From assembly GCA_030490835.1 (NCBI GenBank), contig CM059975.1, forward strand, positions 48,475,174 through 48,539,173: DNA of 64,000 nucleotides, read 5' to 3'. Position 1 is the stretch's first letter; the number at the start of each line of letters is the position of its first letter. Made by a program: the position numbers and the translations under genes. This document shows positions 23,299-35,795 of the stretch, piece by piece. The notes below the pieces were generated by a model. The model searched no databases. It was given only the letters and a program-made list of their open reading frames with translations, and had not been told where the DNA came from. This stretch comes from Annona cherimola. Lineage: Eukaryota > Streptophyta > Magnoliopsida > Magnoliales > Annonaceae.

Positions 23299-26200
23299 GG
23301 TGGCGCCCCGAACCGAGGCGTCACATTTGTCCTTACACCAAGATCTTGTCGATTGGTAAACGTGAATCAGGATTGTTGCCCTAATCACGCGGCGGGTACT
23401 TAATTGGATCTCGTCTAATTTTTTTTCATTTCTTTTTCTTTCATCATATAAACATATACTCATCATCATTCATGATGGACTTATCCATAACATCATAAAT
23501 CATCAACTTCTCATATTATTCATCACTTCATAATTTCATACAACCTATGTCTTTTTGATCATATCCCATTAGGGAATCTATTCATACAAAAATCTACTAA
23601 CCTTTGTTGATTCCTCTTTTCCTTTAGCAACACATGTCCTTCATTTCTTGGCTTTCCCTATACCTGTTTGAGGTTAGGAAAACAAAACATGAGTCGAAAC
23701 TCAATAAGCAAGCATTTTTCATTTTAAATGCATTCCTCTCCATTCGATAGAAGACACTTACCAAGTGATCAACTACCAACGGAATAGAAACCTTTTCGTA
23801 AATCATATTTCGAAACCTTTCATAAACCATTCATGTAAATCATTCGTAAATGCATTTCTCTCCATTCGATAGAAGACACTTACCAAGTGATCAACTATCA
23901 ATGGAATACAAACCTTTTCATAAACATTGGATGTGCAAATGCTTCCTTTCCACTCCTGACATAAACCTTCGTGTGCGGGTACGCTAGCCCAGGGAACATC
24001 TCACATAACATGGTCCAATACGCCGGCTGTCTCCGACTTGGCCTCATCAAGGGGAACCTCTCTTCCTCTTGACTCCTACATAGTTCCTACATGCATGACT
24101 TTTGATTATCCCGGCATTATATACCTCTTACACCAGGTGGCTTGTCATTCTCATGTAGAGAATTATTTGCACAATTCATTTAAAAACATCATTTCAAATC
24201 CATGCTTTTCTTTTCAATCCATGTATGAAAATGCAATGCATTTCATTCACACATAACATTCCTTTGTCTCTACCTCTGGGGAGGACGCCGTCGGCACACA
24301 GCCCATACGACTCGGCAATAGTGAAGGGGGACTCTCTGATCCGCTTTCTACCTTCACCAAAGCCTCTTCCTTATACATCATACATGTGCACATGTCCATG
24401 AACATCACATAATATCAATATGCCGGTACGACTTTTCATAAAAACTCATAAACATTCATCATTTCAAAACATTATAGGAATGGCCATCCTTAAACACATT
24501 TCATAAATACTCGAGAATAAAACATATTTTCAAAGTTGTGCTTGCTTACAAATCATCATTTTTAAAAGGATTGCTTGCTTGCAATAAAGCAATAAAATCA
24601 CATTTTCAAAAGCTTTGCTTGCTTACAATAAAGCAATAAAACCATATTCTAAAAAAAAGTTCGCTTACTTACAATGAAACAATAAAATCACATTTTAAAA
24701 AGCTTGCTTTCTTACCTTTGCTTTGCTTCAACCTGACTCCTTTATCCTTTCCTTTCATTTTCCTATACAAGGAAATTGGATATTTTATCCATCTATTCTA
24801 TGTCTTAGCTTGCTTCCCATGCATGCTTTACGATCACATATTACCTCATTTTTATAGAGGTTTTCCTTTTATAAATACTTGGTCATTACTCATTTATATG
24901 AATTTTTATCCATAAATCCTTTAAAAATTTCATCCATATATCCTCATAAATATATAAAAATAAATCTCAATTTTTTCCCAAAATACGCTGTTCACTGTTC
25001 ATCATCACTGTTCACGTTACTGTTCACCCGAGGTTACTGTTCATGGGTTCCAAAAATTAATATTTTTTCCAAAAATAAAAAATACCATAACATACCTTAT
25101 GTCTAGTATATCATAGGACATTTCATACATTTTAATTTTATCATCATTTACTCGATGAAAAAAATAATTTTTTCCATCTACTAAAAATCATCATACATTC
25201 ACTTAAGCATAATCCTTAATTCCAAAAATCATGAAATTAATATATCATCATTCCAACATCATATTTATCGTATTCATATATCCCAAATAATCATTTATCA
25301 ATTTTGGAGCATTATTTTCACATATCATATGCTATCTTCCCGAATGCTCCATCTTTGCTCCAAATTTTCGATGTTTCGGCATGATTCCAATTAAGCATTA
25401 TAACTTTACTTATTTTCTCATGATTAGGAATTATCTAAGCATGATTTTACCCTACTTAACATCCAAAAGAAATTTGAGAAGAAGTCACTTATCCGAAGTG
25501 GAAAATCTCTCCTCCAACTTGCCCTTTCTCTCTCTAACCTCCTCTTTCTCTCTTAAAACGAATTTGGGGGTGGAAAATGAGCTCTTGCTCAAGCTTGGGA
25601 GTGCCTTGGACGTTCACCCCTTGGCCCCTATTATAGGGCTTGATTTTTCATGAATTTGGAATTTTACCCCTCTTGCTCAAGGTATTAAATTATAAATGTA
25701 TTTTTTTCTAATTTCCAAAATGTGCATGGAGCCTTGTGCAGCCCACCCTAGGCCTGATCCAGCCCCCCTATGGAAGCCCTATTTTAACTAGTTTTTTATT
25801 TTTTAAAATTAATTAATTTAGGCTAAATTAATCCTAGCCATTGATTTTTGATAAGATTGATTTTGGGCCATTGGATTTGGCCCCAAAAGTCCAAGCTCCA
25901 GCAGCCATAGCAGCTTTTCATTAATTATTTATCCATTTAATTAATTAACATTAATCCAAAGTCAAATGCTAATTAATGAAAAGGTAAAGCTACTTTTTTA
26001 TCTTCAAATGACGTTTAATCTTGACCCTTAATTCATGATTTTTGATTAATCTTGGACCAATCATCATGTTCATCATCATATTTTGGCCATCCATAAAAAA
26101 TTTCATCTCAATCCGACATCCGGATTGCAAGATATGAATTTTTCTTCATTTTCTTCACAAAAATTCATAAAAATCCGAAAATACTAAATAAATCAAAAAG

Positions 26201-26471
26201 TTGCTATTTTGTCCTTTTGTGGGAAGCTTCCTTTTTTGTCTTTTTGTGATTAAGTTAATCCAAAGTGATTAACTTAACTTATTCTTTAATCCCACGTTTA
26301 CTATTCACGTTTTACTATTCACGTGCACTATTCATCCGAATTTCATAAATAATTATTTTAACCTTTATTCTCACATATTTTCCATACTCATGAATATATA
26401 TTTTATTAACATATTACCTAGGTTTTACAACCCTAGGGTTTCATATATGTGTCTAAGATCGGGGTTTCACA
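23299..26471 (-). mobile_element. Solo T-family LTR, minus strand, TSD TTAGT
   Basis: A 3,173-bp LTR. Read on the minus strand it runs from TGTGAAACCCCGATCTTAG (26471) to CGGTTCGGGGCGCCACC (23299; the last base has mutated from A). The 5-bp flanks TTAGT at 23294-23298 and 26472-26476 match perfectly. It has a TATA-like box (about 25637-25631), a mutated first donor (CGGATAAGTG), a 47-nt exon-like block (24716-24762), hairpin 1 (23690-23703) and hairpin 2 (23362-23388). A piece of about 100 bp with CATTCGATAGAAGACACTTA is duplicated at 23740-23800 and 23840-23910. Noncoding. Confidence 0.9.
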
Positions 26472-26476
26472 TTAGT

Positions 26477-27103
26477 AGTCCTAACTCATAAATAAGTGTC
26501 TTGAATGAGTTCCAATGTGAAAATGCAAAGGATGGGTGTTAAATGATAAATAGGAGGTGTTGAACTTCCATATGTTGATTTAACCTTAAAGATTATAATA
26601 AGTTTGAAAACTTACCCCGAATAAGGGTATTAGATGGAAAGAATGGTCAAAATGGAATCATAAATCACACTAAAGTATGAATTGGAAAATTGACATCCAA
26701 CTTGAAAGAAAAGTGGTTTAAGTAAGTTGATGTAAATTTATGTGGGTTGGAAAACTATAAGGTATTCAAGCCTATGAAATTCTATGTGCATGAATAAAAT
26801 GTCATTTTCATATATCTAGGCAAAGGCAAAGAAAAAGTTGAAGAAAGAGACTAAAGTGACTATAGGTAAGCAAGCAAACCTTGAAAACTTTCTTTTTTCA
26901 AAATATTGATATTATGTTGCAAATTGATGTTTAAATGCTTTTGAAATATATATTGCAAATGAATGTTTAAATGCTTTGGAAATTATTTAAGGATGACCAC
27001 TCCTATAATTCTTGCAAATTGACTTAAAAATTGTGTTATTAAAGTTGTGTTGAGAAATTAGGGTTCAAATGGTTATTCATGAAAATCTTGCTAGCATGTC
27101 CAT
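26477..27103 (+). mobile_element. T-family LTR, right part, truncated
   Basis: Continues 21384-23298 after the solo insertion. The exon-like block is at 26820-26865 (AG before it, GTAAGC after). It stops at GCATGTCCAT, where a minus-strand LTR end begins, so the last several hundred bases, including both hairpins, are missing. Confidence 0.7.
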
Positions 27104-27272
27104 TGTGAATCCCCCGACCCGAGATGTCTTAAAGGCTTACTCCAAGATTTTTATTGATTGGTAAATGTGAGTTAAGATTATTGCTCTAACCACGTGGCAG
27201 GTTCATAAATCAGATCTCGTCCAAAAAAATTTTTCGTTTCATTCTTTTTCCCTTCATCGTTTCATTTCTTTA

Positions 27273-27548
27273 GATGCTAAAAGTGATGAGGCAATACTTC
27301 TTGGTTATTCATCAAATAGCAAAGCATATAGAGTCTTTAACAAGAAAAATCAAATAGTAGAAGAATCAATACATGTTTTTTTTTATGAATTTAACCAAAC
27401 TCTGAAAAAGGAGGATGAGTTGAATGATGCAGATGAGGCATCAAGGAATCCAAAGGTGGAACACCAGAACAACAAGGAGAAACAAAAGCAAAGTAAGAAA
27501 ATTCCACGAAGGAAAGGTCATCTATTCACCAGAATTAAGAACTATTAG
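27273..27548 (+). pseudogene. Captured Sirevirus integrase C-terminal fragment
   Basis: An uninterrupted frame of 91 codons before TAG starts DAKSDEAILLGYSSNSKAYR and continues with VFNKKNQIVEES and EFNQTLKKEDELND. It matches the region after the integrase core in element A (52540-52340 on the minus strand, where the same text is frame-shifted). This is the C-terminal integrase segment and the linker towards RT of a Sirevirus-like Pol. It lies inside a noncoding LTR in the opposite orientation and has no copia sequence on either side. It is a captured scrap from a better-preserved relative and has no start codon. Confidence 0.8.
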
Positions 27549-27879
27549 TAAGTTTGCATACATTAATATGCCTTAAACATTTCAGTCATATCATTCCATA
27601 CTCGAAGCTAATCATCTTAGCACACACATGCATATTATCTCATACCTTTCCTCAAATGCTCAGGTTATATGCCTCTTGAGCTTCCCTGTACCTATCTAAG
27701 ATTTGGAAAAACAAAACTTGAGTTGAAACTCAATAAACAAGCATTTCATCTTTAGGCAAGCATTTTCCTGTAAAACACTTTCATAAACATCTTTTCATAT
27801 AAACCTTTTATATGCCACATCTGGGCTTCTCAAGGCGACGCATATGCACACAAACCCTTTTAGGTAATTCCCTTTGTTC

Positions 27880-28065
27880 TTAATTAGACATTTTTATGTC
27901 TTAAAACATTCTTCACATAAACCCATTTTGCCAATGGACTAAAAACATTTCCTGCATAAACCCTTTTTGCCAATGAACATTTTTATGTCCTAAAACTCTT
28001 CCCACATAATCCTTTTTGGCAATGGACATTTTTATGTCCTAAAATTTTTTTTCTGTAAATCAGTT
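27880..28065. repeat. Tandem repeat of about 60-65 bp in a T LTR
   Basis: Three to four diverged units built on CAATGGACATTTTTATGTCCTAAAA followed by an ACATAAACCCTTTTTG-like half. GGACATTTTTATGTCC is itself a palindrome (GGACAT/ATGTCC). A related array sits in the neighbouring LTR at 30690-30910. Confidence 0.75.
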
Positions 28066-30689
28066 TTCATAATCTCATTTCGGGGCTTGTTTAAAACAAA
28101 AAAGGCATATGCATGTAATCCTTTTTCATGAATGCATTTGCATAGAAGTCATTTCATCTCGACCTTGATATTCACACTTTTTTTGTAAAATACCCTGTTT
28201 TTAGGGTAAACTTTTTCGTCTAGGCTCATATAATCCCATTTAGGGTAATCTTTTTGCATAAATACTTTCGTATTCCAGTTTTTGGATTTTTGAATAACAA
28301 AATATATACAAATGCATTTCTCCCCATCCAGTAATAACACTTACCAAGTGATCATTCTACCTTTTGGAAGAGAATCAATTATATAACAGCACGCTAGCTA
28401 GGTGGCCATTCCTTGAACTTGCTCTCATCTTAGGGAGGGTGTCACTGGCCTTCTGCCTTCCCTTAGTGACTTGGCCATATGTAGAGTGGGTTTGGTCCAT
28501 CTGCAACCGTCTCTACAATTGACCTATCCATTGTTTTGGTGTACCATACATCATCATATATATCCATATGCTAGCATCATTTGATGAAATATCACAGACA
28601 GCAGTCCGTGTCCTTTTTAACAATTGTAAAGTGGCCTCACCCACTTTAAACATATTTCATAAATATCATTTAAATTCTAGTTTTAGAATGACCACCCTTA
28701 AATAACTTTAGAAATATTTAAGTAAAATATTTTGATAAGCATTTACAATGATTGATAAAACAATCTTTCTAAAAGTGTTGCTTGTAATAAGTCTTAAAAT
28801 CATCTTGATAAAAGGATTTCAAAGCATTTCAATATTCATGAAGAGAAACTTTCTCACTACTATTTTCTTTATTTCTATTTCAGGGGTTTTCGTAAGCAAA
28901 GGTAATGCAATTACATCATCTTCCTTTATTCATCATAGCATCAAATACTTGTCCACATATCATCATTGTCATCATTACGTAAAGAAGAGCTTGCATACTC
29001 TTTGAATACTATTTTAGCAAACAAAAAATTAATTTATTTTGTATAGTTAACTTATCGGGTTGGCCACCCTTAAACCCTCTTTAGAAACACCCGTATAAAA
29101 ATTTTCAAGGCATTTTCAAAGTATTTCCATGTTTAAAGGAAATCAAACTTTTCTAATAAACCATTTCAAACAAATGGACTATTTTCCAATCATCGTTTAT
29201 TTTCAAGTATCATGTTAAGAAGTAAACAATATCTTTCTATAAATCAAATCCCTTTTTCTTTTTTTTCATAAATGCACTTGCTTTTCACATATTCTATGGG
29301 AGTAAAACTCAAAAACTCGTTTGCAAGTATTTCTTTGTGGAACGATCAAAACTCCCTTTTTTCTTCATAAAATCCTTTAGAAATAGCATCTTAAAGAACA
29401 TGCTTACTTATAAGTCATTCTTAATATCATCCATGTAAAGCATTTCCAATCTTTGCAACACTTAAGATAACATAAATATTTTAAGGAGTGTTGCTTGCTT
29501 GCAATGAAGCAATTTTGAGGCATTTCATTTAAGTTAAAATTTTCAAAATTTCTGCTTGCTAACTTGTAAGAAATTCTTAAAAGCATCAATATAAACGCTT
29601 TCAATCATTTCAATATTTTGAGATGAAATCAATAATTTCAAAAGTTTGCTTGCTTACCTATGATAACTTCAATCTCCTTCGTCCATCATTTTCTTTGCCT
29701 TTGCCTAGATAAATGAAAATGACATTTCATTTATATACATAGAAATTCAAATGCTTGCATCCCTTAAGGTTTTCTAACTTACATGAATCCACATGAATTT
29801 ACACCACTTAATCCACTTTTCTTTCAAATTGGGTGTCAACTTTCCCAATTGACGCATTGGCGTGATATATGGTTCACTTGTGACCATTCCTTTCATTTTA
29901 ACACCGCGCCCTCAACCCGAGTCATCACATCCTGAGCCTTACTGTAAGATCTTGTTGATTGGTAAATGTTAATCAGGATTGTTGCCCTGATCACGCGATG
30001 AGCTCTTAATTGGATCTCATCCAAATTTTTTTACGTTTCATTCCTTTTTCTTCATCATTCCATTCCTTTGCATTTCACTTCATTCATAACATAAGCAATC
30101 ATACATTTGTGAATTGTCGCACTTAATATTTTAAAAATACTCTTTGGCTCCCCTTTCATCCTTATTCTTGTTCATAATCTTACAACCTGGTAGTTGTCAT
30201 CAACTACACATATCATTCATAAACTTCTATCTTATTCTCTTACTTCCTTGGTTTTATCAACCTAGTCATGCCATAATCATATAAAATTCACTCATCATGA
30301 ATTATTCAACATCCACACTTGTATACATACATTCAATCATCAGTTCACATAAAACTTAGAACTTTCGATAAGTTCACATACCTAAAAACTTCCAATCATA
30401 CCATCCCATACATCATGGCTAATCATTATAGCACACATGAATATCATCTCATACATTTCCTTAATTGCTCAGGTTCGCAATCTCTTGAGCTTCCTAGCAC
30501 CTGTCTAAGGTTTGGGAAAACAAAACGTGAATGATAACTCAGTAAACAAGCATTTTAACTTTCAGGAAAGCACTTTCCTTTAAAACATTTTCACAAACAT
30601 CTTTTCTTAAAATCTTTTGAATGCCATGTCTGGGCTTTTCAAAGGAAATGCATATGAGAATAAACCTTTTTAGGTAATTCTCTTTGTCT

Positions 30690-30910
30690 TGTGTAAACAT
30701 TTATAATGTTCCAAGATATTCGACATAAAACCTTCTTTTTCCAATGGATATTTTTATGTCCAAAACATTTTTCTTATAAACCCTTTTTGGAACGGACATT
30801 TTTTCCACAAAAACCCTTTTGGAAACGAACATTCATATGTCCTAAAATATTTTTCCATATAGAATCTTTTGGAAACGAACATTCATATGTCCTAAAAAAA
30901 ATTTCCACAT
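30690..30910. repeat. Tandem repeat with GGACAT/ATGTCC palindromes
   Basis: About four units of 55-62 bp with GGAAACGAACATTCATATGTCCTAAAA-type cores. It is homologous to the array at 27880-28065 but differs in copy number and sequence. Confidence 0.7.
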
Positions 30911-31309
30911 CTTTTTGTGTAAAACACCCTATTTTTAGGGTAACCTTTTTGTATTGGCTCATAAAATCCCATTTAGGATAATTTTTCGTATAAATGCTTT
31001 TATATCCCAGACTCTGGGTTTTTCAAAAGAAAAATATATGCAAATACATTTCTCCCTATCCAGTAGTGACACTTAACAAGTGATCATTTTACCTTTTGGA
31101 AGAGAATCCTTAACAGCACGCTAGTCAGGCGACTATTCCTTAATCCTTCTCCCATCTCAGGGAGGGCGCCGCTGGCCTCTTGCCATCCCTTAGAGACTTG
31201 GCCATATGGAGAGTGGGCCCTTGTCCATCTCTAACTGTCCCTACAATCCGGCCTATTTATTGTTCTGGTGCACCATATATCATCATAGATGTCCAGATGC
31301 TAGCATGAT

Positions 31310-31435
31310 CTCATGAAACATCACAGACCGCAGTCTGTATCCTTTTAAATCATCTTGAAAAACATCACAGACCGCAGTCCGTGTCTTTTTAAATCATTTT
31401 GAAAAACATCACAGACCGCAGTCCGTGTCAACTTA
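31310..31435. repeat. Three-unit tandem repeat of about 50 bp
   Basis: The phrase AACATCACAGACCGCAGTC recurs three times, each followed by a TCTGT or TCCGTGTC half that pairs with the ACAGAC arm, then TTTTTAAATCATTTTGAA. It is the local counterpart of the nine-unit minisatellite at 12570-13310. Confidence 0.8.
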
Positions 31436-32917
31436 TAAAGTGAGCGCACCCACTTTAAAAAAGCTTTCATAAACATCATTTGAAATCTAATTTTAGGATG
31501 ACCACCCTTAAATATTTTTAGAAACATTTTAGGTGAAATATTTTGATAAGCATTTGTAATGTTTGAAAAAAATAATCTTTTCTAAAAATTTTGCTTGTAA
31601 TAAATCTTAAAATCATCATGATAAAGAAACTTCGAAGCTTTTGAATTTTCAAGAATAAACAACATATTTCACAATCATTTTCTTTGTTTCCATTTCGGAG
31701 CTTTTCGCCCACAAAGGTTATACAATTGCATCATTTCCTTTTTATCAACCTTGGTATCATATCCTTGTTCCACATATCTATGTTGTCATTTTTATATAAA
31801 GAGGGGCTTGCATAGCCTTTCCACATTTAAAAAAAATCAAAACTTTTCTAACATCATTTCAAACAAATGGACCATGTCCAAATCGTCGTTTATGTTTGAG
31901 TGTCATCATTTTCGTTTAAGTGTCATAGCATGGAAAAACCAATGTTTTTCAATAAGCAAAATGCTTTTTTTTCTTTTTCTTTAACAAACACATTTTCTTT
32001 TCACAAAATCCTGTAGAAATAAAACTCAGAACTTGTTTGCAAATATCACTTTGTGAAAAGGATAAAACTCCCTTTTGAAAACAGCATCATGAAGAACTTG
32101 CTTACTTGTAAGCAAATTCTTAAAACCATCAAAGTAAAGCATTCCCAATCTTTGACAACACTTGTGATAAAATAATTATTTTAAAAAGTATTGCTTGCTT
32201 CCCATGAAGTAATCCTTGAGTCTTTTCATTAAAGTCATCATTTTCAAAACTTGTGCTTGCCCACTTATAAGAAAATCATAAAAGCATTAACATAAACATC
32301 TTAGATCATTTCAACACATAGGAGGAAATCAATATTTTGGAAAGTTCGCTTGCTTATCTGTGATAGCCTTAATCCCATTCTTCCATACTTTTCCTTGCCT
32401 TTGCCTAGATAAAAAAAAATAACATTTCATTTATATGCATAAATTTCAAATGCTTGCATCCCTTAGGTTTTCCAATCTACATGAATCCATTTTGATTTAC
32501 ATTAAACTAGTTTAACCCACTTGTCTTTCAAGTCGGGTGTTAATCTTCCCAATTCACATGTTGGTGTGACTTGTGACTTAACTATGACCATTCTTCCTAT
32601 TTTGATACCTTTATTTAGGGTAATTTTTCAAACTTATTATAACCTCTAAGGTAAACTCAACATATGGAAGTTTATTACTTTTCATTTATCATTAAACATC
32701 CATTCTTTAGATTTTCACATTGGTGCTCATCCAAGGCACTTATTTATGAGTTAGGGCTACTAGTTTCAATCTCAAAATTTTGAGATCTTATAATTTTCTC
32801 AAAACAGCCCTATATTTCCTCATTTTACCATGTTTTCCTTTCATTTTTGCACCTTAGCTAATCATACATGGTCATTCTCCCTTTTTGTCATCCATACTTT
32901 CCATGTTCACTCACTTG

Positions 32918-33693
32918 TGTTGGTCCCGAGTTTATGGCAGTTACCCAAGAGGGGAGGGGTGAATTAGATATTTTAAAAAATCTTTGTTTAAATAGAAATT
33001 TCTCCCTTTTTGGAATTAATCCCGTTAATGAAACGAACTGTAAATTGGAGAGAAATAATGTAATAAAAGAATAAAACACAAGAAATCAAGCCACTTTAAG
33101 AGACAGAGATTTATAGTAGTTCGGGCAACCTCCCCTACTCCACTCTTCCAAGCACACACCCGTTGTGGCTTTGGGTTCCACATTGTATTTTCAATACAAC
33201 TCAGAGCAGCAGTTCTCTTGTAGATTCTAGCTCTAGGGGGCTTGTACAATATCAACACAAGTAGGTGACGAGTTTCACTCCAATCACACGCTACTTTGCC
33301 TTCACTTGGTTTCGATCTCTAATATCAAACCAAGTGGGAAAAACAAGTATACAATGAATAAAAATATCTCCACGTTACAGATTTGTGTAGGCAGTTTCAA
33401 GCACATAGAAGAACTTATGGAAGCAGTAGTTGGTTGAGCAATGTAGCTTTCAGTAGTTTTAGTGCCAAGTTCTTCTTCAAACTTCTTGTAGATCACTTTA
33501 AAAGTAAGAGAGAGTGGAAGGTGAGCTCATTCAATGTTTCTTCAACTGCATTTACGTTCATTTAATGCTCCTAAAATAATGAGAAATAAATTCGAACATT
33601 TGGTGGTAGGTGGCACGCATTTAATGCGCCAACGTTCGAATTTTTTTGACTGTTGCGAGCCAAGTCGCATTTGGAGTCTACTTGGCATGCGAC
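32918..33693 (-). mobile_element. Sirevirus-like LTR, 3' part, minus strand
   Basis: Plus-strand start TGTTGGTCCCGAGTTTATGG is the LTR end. It shows the CCAAGAGGGGAGGGGTGAATT, CCTACTCCACTCTTCCAAGC and TAGCTCTAGGGGGC phrases of the family. It breaks off inside the first GTCGAC-type palindrome at 33693, exactly where a second Sirevirus LTR begins. Confidence 0.82.
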
Positions 33694-34084
33694 TGTTGGT
33701 CTCAAATTTATGGCAATAACCCAAGAGGGGAGGGGTGAATTGGGTATTTTAAAATTTTCACTTAAACAGAAACTTTCTCCCTGTTTAGTTTAATCCCCTT
33801 AATGAAACAAGCAGAAAAAATGGAGAGAAATAAAGCAATAAAAGAAGTAGAGCAAGCCACAGCAATAGACACGATTTTTATTGTGGTTTGGGCAACCTTC
33901 CCTACTCCACTCTTCCAAGCTCACACTCATTGTGACTTGGGTTCCACTAGTGTATTGTCAAATATAACTAGAGTAACAGCTCTCTTCTAGATTCCAGCTC
34001 TAGGGGGCTTGCACAAAACACAGAACAAATAGGTGACGAGTGTCACAACACTACTTTGCTTTCACTAGGTTCCAATCTCCAATA
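33694..34084 (-). mobile_element. 3' LTR of Sirevirus element B, distal piece
   Basis: Begins TGTTGGTCTCAAATTTATGG on the plus strand and runs through the same phrases as its neighbour until CCAATCTCCAATA, where a solo LTR is inserted. It continues at 35796. Confidence 0.82.
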
Positions 34085-34199
34085 TGTTGGAAACAATGTT
34101 TAAAACAAAACAAATTTGACCAAAGCATGAGTTTTGATGATTAACAAAGTTAAATTTGAGTATAATGTGAATACTAATGTTCATATTGAATGGTTTAAG

Positions 34200-35010
34200 G
34201 AAAGGAAATAGCCAAGTCGATTTCCAAGTCGACTTGGGCTTCGACTTAGGGTGAAGTCGATCCCAAAGTCGACTCCATCTTCGACTCCAAATTGAACCCC
34301 ACGACTAGTTTTAAAAATAGAAGAAGAGCAGGTGAAGTCGCAGGCCAAGTCGACTCCACTTGCGACTTGGGAAGCCAAGTCGCAAACGAAGTCGACTCCA
34401 GCATCGACTTGAGGCGGCAAAAACACTCCAGAGTTGATTTTCAGGCACAAAAATACCGAAGTCGCAAACGAAGTCGACTCCAGTTACGACTTAGGTGAAG
34501 TCGCAGACGAAGTCGACCCCAACTTCGACTTGAGGATTTCAAAGTTCAAAGATGCAGACTCAAGCTCATTCCAAGAATCAACTTGAGTTTTCTCAAATCC
34601 AAATCAAGGGTACAAGCTCATTATCAACTTAAGTCTCTTAAGTCCAAGGCAAAGCTCCAAGTGTATTTCAAGATGAAGAAACTCAAGTCATGAAGACTAG
34701 TGAATCAAAGACAAGTTCTTTAAAGATTCACAAAGACTACAAATATGTGAAACCATTCCAGAATGAAGATGATCAAAGAAAGAAGCCAAGCAAACTAAAG
34801 GAAAAGGGTCAAACTGTTTTCGGCACAAGAACGAGTCAAGTCGCAACCCAAGTCGACTCCAATATCGACTTGAGGTCAAGTCTGAAACCAAATCGACCCA
34901 GACTCAGACTTGAGAAATGCAGAACTGAAGTCGCACACGAAGTCGACTCCAGTTGCGACTTGGGAAGCCAAGTCGCAGACGAAGTCGACTCCATCTGCGA
35001 CTTGGGGAAG
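34200..35010 (+). repeat. GTCGAC double-palindrome array in the solo LTR
   Basis: About eight GTCGAC centres, most within AAGTCGACT and flanked by inverted AAGTCGCA/TGCGACTT arms. Clear units lie at 34334-34371, 34377-34410, 34457-34493 and 34926-34965. The array sits directly upstream of the TATA box. Confidence 0.85.
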
Positions 35011-35086
35011 CAATGTTCGAATTTTTGAACGTTGGAACATTTATTGCGCGCCAACCACTTCTATAACGTTCAAATCTTCCCCATTC

Positions 35087-35094
35087 TATAAATA
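35087..35094 (+). promoter_or_regulatory. TATA box of the solo Sirevirus LTR
   Basis: TATAAATA followed by GACACTCAAGCAAA, aligned with the TATATATA boxes at 651 and at 47063-47054 (minus strand). Confidence 0.68.
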
Positions 35095-35795
35095 GACACT
35101 CAAGCAAATGTTGGAAAACACACTACATTGTCTAAACAGAGAAAATAAGTGCAAACAAGAGCTCCCATTTGCTTTTCTCTAAATTTGAGTGATCTATACA
35201 CTTTCAAAGGAAGAATGAGCTTCAAGTTGCAAGTAGCTTCAACGACATACAACCGGTTGCATCTACAAATTCTTCCTCAAGCTCAATCTTGCCTACACAA
35301 CTCTGTAAAGTGTAGATCTTCCTTATTTTCATTACTCTTTGTTATTGGTCTTGGTTTGAGTTTGTTGTAACAAACCAAGACGTTGCAAGTAGAGTTGTGA
35401 TTGGAGTTGAACTCATCACCTACTTGTATCAAGTGTATAAGCCCCCTAGAGCTAGAATCTAGAAGAGAGCATAAGCTCTGATTGTGTATGCCCCCTAGAG
35501 CTAGAATCTAGAAGAGAGCGAAGACTCTAAGTGTATTCGCGGAATACATAGTTGAACCCAAGTCACAACGGTGTGTGAGCTTGGAAGAGTGGAGTAGGGA
35601 GAGGTTGCCCGAACCACTATAAATCTTGCCTACTGTTTACCTTATCGCTTTCACTATTTCATTGCTCTCTATTTGTTTCAATCAAGGGGATTAAGCTTTC
35701 AAGGGGTTAAGTTTTAATTTACCGAAGAATTTTTTAAGAACCCAATTCACCCCTCCCCTCTTGGGTTTTGCCATTAACTCGGGACCAACACAATA

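Larger units (their letters stand above)
27104..29900 (-). mobile_element. T-family LTR, minus strand, with a copia insert
   Basis: On the plus strand it begins TGTGAATCCCCCGACCCGAG, a mutated LTR end. It shows hairpin 1 (27719-27732) and an exon-like block of 47 nt (29658-29704) with a GTAAGC donor on the minus strand. It contains a piece of copia coding sequence (27273-27548) and a tandem repeat (27880-28065). The distal end is cut by the next LTR near 29901. No genes of its own. Confidence 0.7.
29901..32917 (-). mobile_element. T-family LTR, minus strand, truncated
   Basis: Plus-strand start ACACCGCGCCCTCAACCCGAG is a decayed LTR end. It follows the preceding LTR closely: hairpin 2 at 29968-29993, hairpin 1 at 30528-30541, an exon-like block at 32358-32404 whose donor is mutated to ATAAGC. 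The far part (32760-32917) matches, reversed, 23150-23290 of the plus-strand LTR starting at 21384. Its own start is cut by a Sirevirus LTR at 32918. No genes. Confidence 0.72.
34085..35790 (+). mobile_element. Complete solo Sirevirus-like LTR, TSD CAATA
   Basis: A 1,706-bp LTR from TGTTGGAAACAATGTTTAAAA to AACTCGGGACCAACA, with a perfect 5-bp duplication CAATA at 34080-34084 and 35791-35795. Order inside: GTCGAC palindrome array (34200-35010), TATAAATA (35087-35094), then the conserved leader with two CCCCCTAGAGCTAGAATC copies (35442 and 35490). It inserted in opposite orientation into the LTR of element B. It gives the reference length for this family. No coding sequence; frames such as 34690-35028 are translations of the palindromes. 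Confidence 0.93.

Noticed and set aside
23299..23330. TGGCGCCCCGAACC at an LTR end resembling a tRNA-Lys primer site
   Set aside because: It is the reversed LTR terminus itself, matching GGGGCGCCACA of other copies; the true primer site of the family is TGGTATCAGAGC at 61755-61744.
30706..30981. 91-codon frame with repeated Phe/Pro words
   Set aside because: It is a translation of the GGACAT/ATGTCC tandem repeat in a T LTR.
34690..35054. Overlapping frames on both strands in the Sirevirus LTR with repeating VDS/SRL words
   Set aside because: They are translations of the GTCGAC palindrome array; the same text appears wherever the array occurs, in any frame.
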